Part shown: in pieces, positions 53,601-60,814 of the stretch
Layout of the letters: each line of letters starts with the position of its first letter
How positions within the stretch are numbered: position 1 is the first letter of the stretch
Assembly (NCBI GenBank): GCA_963575645.1
Contig: OY754466.1
Span: forward strand, 4,070,001-4,134,000
Direction: 5' to 3'
Length of the DNA: 64,000 nt
Origin: Xanthostigma xanthostigma
Lineage: Eukaryota; Arthropoda; Insecta; Raphidioptera; Raphidiidae
Translations under genes and position numbers: made by a program
The notes under the pieces: generated by a model
The model's database searches: none
What the model was told of the DNA's origin: nothing
What the model saw: only the letters and a program-made list of their open reading frames with translations

Positions 53601-56600
53601 TGCGTGTTGTTGTCGAGTTCCCCAAATAAATTTCGCTCCTTTTCTCGTCAAATCACTTAGCGGTCGAGCTCGTACTGCATATTTGTTTATGAATCTTCTA
53701 AAGAATCCTGTCAATCCTAAGTATCTTCTTACTTCGGTTGCATTTGTCGGAACTGGAAATTTCTCCGCTGCCTCAACCTTGGACTTGCCTGGTTTCACAC
53801 CTTCTTCTGAAATTGTCATTCCTAGGTAGTTTACTTCCTTTCTTCTGAATTCGCATTTTCGCAGTTTTAATGTTAGTTTCGCTTTTCTCAACGCTTCAAA
53901 CACCATTCTCAATTTTTCTCTCATTTCATCCCAATCAGATGCGGGTATTAACAAATCGTCCAAATAGCACATAACAACTTTGTTTCTCAAACTTCCCAAT
54001 GTAAGATTCATTAATTTTGAAAATTCGTACGGTGCGTTTGTCAGTCCAAAAACCATTCTCTCAAATTGTCCTACCTCATCTGGAGTTATGAAGGCAGTTT
54101 TCGGTTTCGACTCGTTGTCAAGTGGTACTTGTAAATATCCGTGAGCTAGATCAAGAGTTGTGAATAATTTACACCCGCTCAAATTTCCAAATTGTTCCTC
54201 CAAGTTAGGTATCGGATAGTTTTTCTTCACTGTTTGTCGATTCAGTTTTCTAAAATCAACTACAAGTCTGGGTTCACCATTTTTCTTTCTCACCAATACA
54301 ACTGGACTTGCATATGGCGACACGGTATCTGTGACTATTCCATTTTCTTTCCATTCCTGAAGAATGTTTTTAATCGTTTGTCTATCTTCATTGGAGACTC
54401 GATACGGTTTTGATCGAACAGGCTCACCATTGTCATCGATGTGCATCTTGATCAAATTCGTACATCCCAGCTCAGGTAATGTTTGCGCAAAGCAATCTCT
54501 ATATTCATTAATTAATTTCCATAGCTCTTTTGTGTCTGCCTCGCTTGTCGTCATTTCGACTCGAAGCTCTTCTCTCCCTATCGGCACTCTTCGTGGTTGT
54601 GTAGTTTTTATTTTCGGTTTGTCCTCCGGCAATTGCATTTTTATGAATGGTTCATCTTCTCTTCTTCCAATGTGGAATTGTTCACCAACCCTAAAGTATG
54701 CTAGGTTTGGACGCTCGGTTATCGTTTGCCCAACAATAATATCGGTCAATTGAGCATTGTCGGGTACAATGTGCAATACGACATTTTCTATCTCTACTCC
54801 GTCTAATACGCACGGCACTTCTACACTTTCGGTACTTGTCAAAATCGAGTCCGCACCAAAACCTCTCAGCTGGCACGTTTTATCTATTATGTCACACGTC
54901 AATTGATTTGCACATCTTTGTTTAATTGTGCATACGTTGCTCCCGGTATCAATAAGTGCTGAGAACTGTTTATCATTTATCAAAATTGTTCTATACAAAT
55001 GTCCACAGTTTTTATTTGATTTGTAACGTTCATTTATCATCATTGTTTGTGACGTATTTTTAATTTTTGGGCACTGAGTCGCTATATGTCCTTTTTCATG
55101 GCATTTAAAACACTTTAAGTTACTGTTTTTGGGGCACGCACTCGCAATATGTCCGACTTCCTTGCAGTTTATACATTTGATTACCTTTTCTTCAGTACAC
55201 TCACGAGCAACATGTCCATACTTTAAACAATTATAACATCGTGCTGACTTGACCGTATTGTTAACAGCGGTACTACTTGAAAATGTTTTGTTGTCATTTC
55301 TGTTGTCACTTGTGGTTGCCTGTATTCTTCCGGCGCTTTCTTTAATTCTCTGTGCACGATTTCGCTCAATTCTTTCGCATAATTTAATTTCTTCAAATAA
55401 ATCGTCCAAATCCTGCGCTTTACTCGTCGTTACTGTTGCACCCAACTCTCTTGACCACAATCCGGTTGCTATTTGTTCTTTAGTTTCACTGAATGCCAAT
55501 TTTAAATCGGCACATAAACGCACTTTTGAATGAAAATAATCTGTTACCGTTTCATTTCTCTGTTGCACTCGACCCGTCATTCTTTTCCATTTTTCGGTTT
55601 GGGATAAATCGCGCGCAAATGTTCTTCTGAAAACTGTTTGAAAATCGCTGAATGTTTGTATTTCGTCTTGTTTTGCCAAATACCAATCCCTGGCACCTCT
55701 GACTAAATGTAATCGCGCTGTTTCCAGTGATATTGCATCAGTCCATGCATGAGTCACCGACAATTTTATTAGGTTCTCAAGCCATGCTTTTGCTTCCATA
55801 TGATCACCATGACCGTTAAAATCTTGTATCGTTTTTGATAGGTCAGGTACAACACAGTATGCGGGGGCAGGGGCTGACATTGTTGTTTGTTGCGGCGACG
55901 CGCGTTGTTGCTGAAGCTGCAAATTTATTTCCGATAATGTATGTGTCATTCTCTCCATAATGCGCAGCATTGTTAACTGCTCTTCCGATCGCCGACTTTG
56001 TCGATCACTCGCATTCTCGTCTTGTTGAAATCCAAGAAAATCCTCTTCTGACTCGTTGCTTCGATTCATTGTCACTTTTTTATGTTTTGTAGGCTTTATT
56101 GTCGCACGTTCTTTATCCCACTTCTGAATTTATTTGTTATATATAAATAACAATTATAGTTTTAGTTAGTTAAATAAATTTAATATGAAAAAATAAACAC
56201 AAAAATTACTTGCATACATTTGTGAATTAACAAAATATTAGAATAATATAATTTCACTTCTATAATTTGTCTCACTGTCTCTCTTTAAAATGATCGTCTC
56301 AAAGTTAAAAAAAAAAACACTCGTAATTGATTTAATCACTCTGTAATTAACTGCGCTTGATATGTCAACTCGTTCCACTCGCTCTTATTATTTCTCTCCA
56401 CACTACTCAAAACTCTCGCTCGGTGTCAATTTTGCTCTCTTAACGTCTTTACTCTGTCATGTCTGGCCGTCTACTGCTGTAGTTTTTGTCTGTCTTGTTG
56501 CGTCTCAGTCAGTCCACGCATACTCGTCAGATGTCCCTAGTTTCTTGTAACGTAACAAAAAAAAAATATCTATTTTTTCTTCTTCTGTATTTTCTATTCA

Positions 56601-59600
56601 AAATAAAAAAAAAAAAATAATAATAATAAAAAAGTTGTGTGGTTTTAAGAAACCACGACGCAAGTGAAACTTTTATTGGATTGTAGGCGTTGGATTGTAG
56701 ACACTTATCCATCACGATTAATTATAAACAACAATATTCACATGAATACACGAATAAAAACATGTAAACACTGTACAGCACTTGCCCGCATGACAGACTG
56801 ACTATGTGTTATACATACTACACGGTCAGCTGATGCTAACCATGGGCGCCGCCATATTGGCCTTGGCTGCTCTACCGAGCGCCTACTCCGAGCGCCTTTC
56901 ATTTTACCCCTACTCCGCGGCCGCCTGTAATGCGACATGCAACAGACGGCCAGAAAAATTCGGGGCGATAGAATAAAAGTTTCACTTTAATAATACCACG
57001 CATAGGGCATTTAAATAACAAATCAATAAACTGACGACGCATTGATCACATAAATAATCAACGTTTCGGCCAATGCGGTGAGCGTTTTCAGGATCTTGAT
57101 ATCAATATTTAAAAAAATTACTTGACAATCGTGACATCAAAATATTCCTTCAGTAACTAATTAATTATCCGCAAACTAGTATTTTCATAAGCTCTGTTCC
57201 AGCCTTTCTGCGAACGGTAACAGAACCGTCACAGTCATGCGCAGTAGCTAAAACGCGTTCCGTTATCGTTCGGAGAGAAGTTGGAACAGAGCTATAAATC
57301 CCCCGCCTGACTGATTTTGTAAAATTTTAAGAGCACATTATAATATAATGTTTATTATAGAGTTATAATTTAATTCCAAACCAAAGTCCGATGTTTTGAG
57401 GATCTAAATTTGTTTAAATTACTATATTATGTAGTTCTAAACGATTAATATCGTATAGTACGTGCCACGGATCTAAAAGGTTCTGAAGTTAGTCACAAAC
57501 AGCGTCGCAAAGGCACATTTTAGAGCCGTTGATACTCCCACCACCTCCCAGCTACCTGCACGGAACGTGCGCTCGTCGGTGATTGGCCGTGATCACTCGT
57601 TACCTTTGTCACTTGTCGCTTTCCTGCTTTAAAGTATAGTCAAGTACGCTATTGTCAAGTTGTTATGGTTATTTTAGTTTTGTTGAGTTGCGAGTTTGTA
57701 GTTTTTCAACAGACTGTACAAGCGCAAGCCTGCATTCGCATCTAACTTCCGAGCCTACTATAATAATTGATTTGTGATGAAACATTAACTTACATCGAGA
57801 TTAATTTTCAAATAATCACCTTTTGCAGGCAAATATTCATTGACCACTGGATACTTCTCACTGACAATTTCAGTATGTGCGTGGTCTGTTTCGAGTTTAC
57901 TTAATACTTCCTTTGTGCAATCAGCCCAACTAATAGCCTGAAAAAGGTTTCATATTTATTTGGTAAAAGCATAGGTTATAGACTTGAGTCTATAACACCA
58001 CAAGGTTAGATTAAGGTAGTTCACTCGCGACAGTCGAAAACACAAAAGTATAGCTTAAATATTAAGTACCAACCTTTTCGTACTAAAGAATTGTATTTTT
58101 GTAAGAGACTGTACCCAACACATCTAAGCTTTAATATACAAATACATTCCTACACAATTACAATTTCAAGTACAATACAAATATTTTTATTTTAAAAATC
58201 TATATTTTATTAAGAAATCGGTAAATTCAGATTTTTTCAGAATAATTTTTGAATTTACAACGCATTATGGACTAAGAGCTGGCTACGGAGAAAATGGGTG
58301 ACTCGGTGCAGAGCTGAAAATTTGCAGAATAATAGGAGATAGTATAAGTAAGTAGGGAAAAATTGCCAGAAGGCTAGGCGGAAGATAAAGAGCCGCCAGA
58401 AGGCGCTAATGTTGCGAAAAATCAGTGCACTTCTGGCAATTTCTATACTTATTCTGTAATTCAAAACTAGATTATATATTATATAATATATTATACATTA
58501 TATTATAGTTATAAGGGCATACTGAAAATTCAAACATGATATAATAATTTTACATTCGACAAATATTCAAAAATATTAATGACATTTTGATAGAAATAAA
58601 ATTAAATAAATTAATAAAATTACGTTGTTATAACAATTATCAAATTATTTAATTTTATTGCTATCAAAATGTCATTAATAATTTTAAATATTTGTCGAAT
58701 GTAATTATTATATCACGTTTGAATTTTCAGTATGCCCTTAAAACTATATAATGTATAATATCTAGTTTTGAATTATAGAATAAGTATAGAAATTGCCAGA
58801 ATTCCACTGATTTTTCGCAACATTGGCGCCTTCTGGCGGCTCTTTATCTTCCGCCTAGCCTTCTGGCAATTTTTTCCCTACTTACTTATACTATCTCCTA
58901 TTATTCTGCAAATTTTCAGCTCTGCACCGAGTCACCCATTTTCTCCATAGCCAGCTCTCCATCTATTAGTTTTTAAGAACCGTTTTCGAAATATTTTGGA
59001 ATGTACTCACTCGTTTTCTTTAACGTGGTATACCTCTAGCATGTTAATTATGCACATTTTGATTGTAAATATCTTTTTTACAGTCGATGAAAATATTTTA
59101 GTTTTTTTGTAAATTAAATATAAGGCACTTTTATAAACATTATACTTCAGTTTTATTAAATTCCTAAGAAAAGCCGTTTACGAGTGAGCTACCTTGAAAT
59201 ATTGCTTACTGGTTGAGATTTGTACACATGGATGTCTCGTGAAGCATCTTTGATTTGCAATCCAATAGTAAACCAATCATCATATCTGTATATTTTACCA
59301 AACAAATAAAGATCTCCTTTTATAAGAGCAGTGTCAAACCAAAACATTGATAACGAATCCTGCGAAGAAAGAAAACAATTCATCCTAAAGCTGTAGTCCT
59401 TTCCTACTTTCGTTTTTCCTCTATATCTCGTTTCCCATTTTCTATTTTCGCTTTAATGCGTTTGAAAAAACAAGTAAAAAAACGAGAAGGGCTACTTAGT
59501 TGAAAAAATTCTTAATTCAAATCAATAAAAAAAAAATCATAAATAATATAAATGTTTCCTAGTTGAAATCAAATTGCAATTAATAACTTCCAAGTAATTT

Positions 59601-59759
59601 TTCTTATACGGCGGCAACCCGCTTGTTATTTTTTCAGTTTTTTCTTTACAGATAAACAAGGTAGCATTCTGTTATTTTCCTTGCGGAATAATGTTTTTTT
59701 AATTAGAGAATTACGACAGAGACAGTAAGTTCCATCGTTAAAAAATATATACTTACCAT
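41656..59759 (-). CDS. DNA polymerase alpha catalytic-subunit-like, core only, altered active site
   Basis: Eleven coding exons on the minus strand: 59759-59757, 59359-59210, 57937-57794, 50983-50805, 49920-49712, 49114-48918, 48083-47869, 47150-46924, 45860-45316, 44336-43211, 41792-41656. They sum to 3132 bp, 1043 residues. Family match is to POLA1: FWFDTA at the N-terminus, GRLMCDIKKMASDLL, GLMIRPMKGFY, motif A DFASLYPSI (D460), KAGDTVEYFI, EPFDGF, a Cys-rich C-terminal region (C881, C884, C904-908; then C937-C966) and a helical tail. Oddities: about 340 N-terminal residues of POLA1 are absent; motif B reads KLASNSLIG (Ile588 where Tyr is usual); motif C reads FGHTDS (His633 for the first Asp; D635 kept). 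An acidic insert lies between motifs A and B. The start ATG is the last codon of a 5' exon; all three frames upstream are closed by stops. Intact splicing argues against a pseudogene. Whether it polymerises is open. Confidence 0.88.
42022..42609. mobile_element. MITE family R11, copy 2
   Basis: Ends ATAGGCTGTGTGCACG and TGCACATAGCCCAT. Compared with 5031-5480 it has an extra block of about 200 bp (42136-42335). Intron 10 of the polymerase-like gene. Confidence 0.7.
42709..43190 (+). mobile_element. MITE family R2, copy 3
   Basis: Ends 20 bp from the exon 10 donor (43211) of the polymerase-like gene. It hides the true splice site, because reading on through GTAAGTAG would suggest a stop at 43203. 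Confidence 0.85.
44407..44575 (+). pseudogene. LINE reverse-transcriptase C-terminal fragment
   Basis: Plus-strand frame reads RRKWNWIGHTLRKTNDDIA, then a stop, then RGRPKISWKRTVHEEI. This is the conserved tail of insect non-LTR retrotransposon ORF2 proteins (WIGHTLR ... GRPK..W). One in-frame TAG and no upstream domain: a dead 3' fragment. A (TTA)n stretch at 45255-45280 could be the element's tail but is not proven. Intron 9 of the polymerase-like gene. Confidence 0.7.
45917..46471. mobile_element. TA-flanked pogo/mariner-like element, copy 2
   Basis: Ends CAGTATGTAAACGCGTAAGG and CCTTACGTGTTTACATACTG with TA on both sides; relative of 19397-19978 in inverted orientation. Its minus-strand frame (ISPPIRVEPKDIGSLNYQRA, then LNEMFPNRW) may be a transposase relic. 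Intron 8 of the polymerase-like gene. Confidence 0.75.
47258..47668. mobile_element. MITE with GGGCGTGTTTGGCC ends
   Basis: Perfect inverted ends GGGCGTGTTTGGCC, followed inside by ACTAAGTACTTACTAAATTT and its partner near the other end. AAT-like bases on both sides. Intron 7 of the polymerase-like gene. Confidence 0.75.
48419..48902 (+). mobile_element. MITE family R2, copy 4
   Basis: Ends 15 bp from the exon 6 donor (48918) of the polymerase-like gene. Very similar to copy 2. Confidence 0.85.
49153..49647 (+). mobile_element. Dispersed repeat R3, copy C
   Basis: Shorter than copy B: one internal CCATCTGACGGC repeat is missing. Intron 5 of the polymerase-like gene. Confidence 0.8.
50083..50455. 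mobile_element. Tigger/pogo-like MITE
   Basis: Ends CAGTAGGGCCTCGGTAATCC and GGATTAACGAGGCCCTACTG with TA on both sides. These ends are characteristic of Tigger/pogo elements of the Tc1/mariner superfamily. 373 bp, no transposase. Confidence 0.88.
50461..50797 (+). mobile_element. Non-LTR-like repeat R18, copy 2
   Basis: Starts AACTAGCGGTTCCATCCGGT and ends TATTACTATAGAT; the uninterrupted form of 25361-26352. It begins within a few bases of the right TA of the Tigger-like MITE and ends close to exon 4 of the polymerase-like gene. Confidence 0.6.
51094..51187. repeat. Left copy of the direct repeat flanking the LTR element
   Basis: About 95 bp, identical to 56571-56666, directly abutting the left LTR. 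Contains an A13 run, (TAA)n and the small hairpin GTGGTTTTAAGAAACCAC. Confidence 0.85.
51188..51624 (-). repeat. 3' LTR
   Basis: Left copy, which is the 3' LTR because the element runs on the minus strand. Contains TGTTATATATAAATAACA at its outer edge; TGTTA at that edge and TAACA at 51606-51610 form inverted ends if the terminal A-run and TATC are excluded. Confidence 0.9.
51645..56075 (-). CDS. Gag-Pol polyprotein of Ty3/Gypsy retrotransposon
   Basis: 1476 residues in a single frame. Order: Gag-type capsid region, three CCHC zinc knuckles (about 278-335), aspartic protease with ALIDTGS (about 373), reverse transcriptase with the YLDD box (about 702), RNase H with HTDAS (about 853), integrase with an HHCC zinc region (about 1068-1105) and the D,D-E core (HIDHLGPF, VTDRGT, then the E in QVERVNRT), and a C-terminal GPY/F-like module (about 1360). 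Pol order PR-RT-RH-IN places it in Ty3/Gypsy (Metaviridae). Gag and Pol are fused without a frameshift, so relative dosage must be set in another way. All active-site residues I could check are present. The last part is Glu/Asp-rich. It copies the element through an RNA intermediate in virus-like particles. Confidence 0.97.
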   Translation of the reverse strand: MTMNRSNESEEDFLGFQQDENASDRQSRRSEEQLTMLRIMERMTHTLSEINLQLQQQRASPQQTTMSAPAPAYCVVPDLSKTIQDFNGHGDHMEAKAWLENLIKLSVTHAWTDAISLETARLHLVRGARDWYLAKQDEIQTFSDFQTVFRRTFARDLSQTEKWKRMTGRVQQRNETVTDYFHSKVRLCADLKLAFSETKEQIATGLWSRELGATVTTSKAQDLDDLFEEIKLCERIERNRAQRIKESAGRIQATTSDNRNDNKTFSSSTAVNNTVKSARCYNCLKYGHVARECTEEKVIKCINCKEVGHIASACPKNSNLKCFKCHEKGHIATQCPKIKNTSQTMMINERYKSNKNCGHLYRTILINDKQFSALIDTGSNVCTIKQRCANQLTCDIIDKTCQLRGFGADSILTSTESVEVPCVLDGVEIENVVLHIVPDNAQLTDIIVGQTITERPNLAYFRVGEQFHIGRREDEPFIKMQLPEDKPKIKTTQPRRVPIGREELRVEMTTSEADTKELWKLINEYRDCFAQTLPELGCTNLIKMHIDDNGEPVRSKPYRVSNEDRQTIKNILQEWKENGIVTDTVSPYASPVVLVRKKNGEPRLVVDFRKLNRQTVKKNYPIPNLEEQFGNLSGCKLFTTLDLAHGYLQVPLDNESKPKTAFITPDEVGQFERMVFGLTNAPYEFSKLMNLTLGSLRNKVVMCYLDDLLIPASDWDEMREKLRMVFEALRKAKLTLKLRKCEFRRKEVNYLGMTISEEGVKPGKSKVEAAEKFPVPTNATEVRRYLGLTGFFRRFINKYAVRARPLSDLTRKGAKFIWGTRQQHAFADLKQELLKYPVLQLYNPHTDTELHTDASALGLAGMLLQRGRDDEMHLVQCVSKKTTDAERNYHSSKLELMAIVWSVDRLRVLLIGIPFVIVTDCQALVYLNTNKTINPQIARWSQLLQEFDFTIKYRQGEKMAHVDALSRAPIGQAKDTMDEIYEERFDVLMTIEEDEQVEMIQRSDGKLNEIINIIRAIPKNAHERHLIQNYHLKNGKLFRKVMVRGKERTLYVIPDSVRKAIVVKFHDLMGHTSVEGTVLKILKRYWFKSMRRYVKQHIRGCFECLINKIPAGKRPGELHPIPPPIRPLERIHIDHLGPFVTSTKGNVFLMVIIDSLTKYIKLYPMKRTTSESVVRAMERFINDYGLPRRIVTDRGTCFTADLFQKFCCDHGIMHTLNSSRHPQANGQVERVNRTIVPMIMSKMKNERQWDAKLYEVERDFNSMENKTTGRTPFEMLFGYSPNFYDGKLSAHAEGDDIQYERPEDVRMEARESILKRQKEMKRYYDRRRYQGLTFDVGEVVVIRKPTESTGESTKTQGKYKGPYMITEKLPGDVYRIQHLNPEGKRKFSTTIHVTQIKSYRNPEVKENLELDTNEEEISEEENEVNSDEDNKSEHTENEEKPDDDCETPIRESKRVRKAPRYLDDYIVERQKPRSTL
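56135..56570 (-). repeat. 5' LTR
   Basis: Right copy, carrying the promoter for the minus-strand element. The bases between this LTR and the gag start (56076-56134) should contain the primer-binding site; I could not match it to a particular tRNA. Confidence 0.9.
56571..56666. repeat. Right copy of the direct repeat flanking the LTR element
   Basis: Identical to 51094-51187 plus the following bases TG. Its last bases overlap the first terminal repeat of the MITE at 56662. Confidence 0.85.
56662..56987. mobile_element. MITE with AAGTGAAACTTTTATT ends
   Basis: Perfect 16-bp inverted ends AAGTGAAACTTTTATT and AATAAAAGTTTCACTT. The interior is unusually GC-rich for the window (GGGCGCCGCC, CCGCGGCCGCC). 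No clear target duplication; the left side was disturbed by the LTR insertion. Confidence 0.72.
57191..57292. repeat. Palindromic element R10, copy 2
   Basis: GCTCTGTTCCAGCCTTTC to AGAAGTTGGAACAGAGC, with AACGGTAACAGAACCG in the arm. Same design as R9 and as 27712-27809. Intron 3 of the polymerase-like gene. Confidence 0.75.
57454..57762 (+). mobile_element. MITE family R7, copy 3 (end deleted)
   Basis: Left end TATAGTACGTGCCACGGATC intact; the right terminal repeat has lost most of AGATTCGTGGCGCG. Lies just upstream (plus-strand sense) of exon 3 of the polymerase-like gene. Confidence 0.75.
58275..58958. mobile_element. Giant fold-back MITE R1, copy 3
   Basis: Ends AGAGCTGGCTACGGAG and CTCCATAGCCAGCTCT. 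Arms more diverged than in copy 2. Intron 2 of the polymerase-like gene. Confidence 0.85.
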
Positions 59760-60814
59760 TTTAAAATTATTTTCATTTCTATGATGTGATTTCACGAGCT
59801 AGCATCTGCAAAATAAGAAAAACGCATAAAAACACCGATAATTACTAAAGCTGTAATTATTACATATTTAGTTTTTATTAAACAATAATAATTAAAGAAC
59901 ATAAACCCAGACAATCCATCTTTTTGAAAATCTAATATTCTGCAAAATGTCAAGGTGTTAGAATAGAATTCTGGGAATAGACGCTCAACAGCCGAGAGCA
60001 TAAGCAGAGAAGTGTTGGTCTAAATATCAAACGATTATCCCTCAAATTTCTTTATCATTAATTTAAATAAAATTATTAGTTTAACCGGGAAAACATAACC
60101 TTATTAAACTACCTTTCAATGAGAATTTATCTTAATTTACTGTACCTAAATATGTTGCCTATATTCAAATAATATTATTTATATACCTCCAGCATAAAAA
60201 ATCATGTTTTTTGTGAACTGCACGTAGTTTGAACACCCAAAACAGAGAAAAAAAGAAAAATTTGACGTCTCTACCTGTCAAACTTTGCTTTTAATTTCTA
60301 CCGCCAACGCAGACAGTCGTTCTGCCAACCGCTTAAAAATACTACTAAAATCCCTAGAAAATACCGCGAAGTGTCAGTTTATTTTTGGCATTGTTCGATG
60401 GACACACGACAGCTGATTGTTAATAAATAACACAGAAGTTGATAGAATAATGTTTAGTTTTGAATCGTGTGATTAGTAATGCAAATTATTTATTCTAGTT
60501 AAAGAAAGGCATGTTTATAAATAATTTATTATAAATTAAGTTTTAATACATCAAATATAATAAGGCAAGTAAATTATAGAAATATATATTATTTTTGATG
60601 ACGTGTAAGCATCTATATGCCCACCAAATAAAAATAAACAAATTATATCTCCGACTAGAGAAATTTCCTAAAAAAAAAAACTGATGGCAGCGAGACCCGA
60701 CACAAGACGCTCGCGATCAAGGCATGCCAACGTGAAGACCCGCGAATCACGGATTTTTTAATATATAAATTAACACTCATACATATATTTATTAATTACA
60801 TATCAAAATACAAT
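59760..60814. other. 5' region of the polymerase-like gene and 3' flank of the serine protease homologue
   Basis: On the minus strand, a 5' UTR exon may begin at 59806 (TTTTGCAG|ATGCTAG); all its frames hit stops. An ORF at 59792-60001 (starts MLSAVERLF) has no similarity I recognise. AATAAA on the minus strand at 60788-60793 fits the protease homologue. No pol-alpha N-terminal exon was found here. Confidence 0.5.

Larger units (their letters stand above)
51188..56570 (-). mobile_element. Complete Ty3/Gypsy LTR retrotransposon
   Basis: Two LTRs (51188-51624 and 56135-56570) that I read as identical apart from one base in an A-run, and one uninterrupted gag-pol ORF between them. No env-like ORF. 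Inserted in intron 3 of the polymerase-like gene, in the same transcriptional orientation. Near-identical LTRs and an intact ORF mark a recent, possibly active copy. The flanking duplication is about 95 bp, not the usual 4-6 bp. Confidence 0.95.

Noticed and set aside
59792-60001. ORF MLSAVERLF... as an N-terminal exon of the polymerase-like gene
   Set aside because: No similarity to POLA1, no good donor in the right phase, and stops separate it from the start codon.
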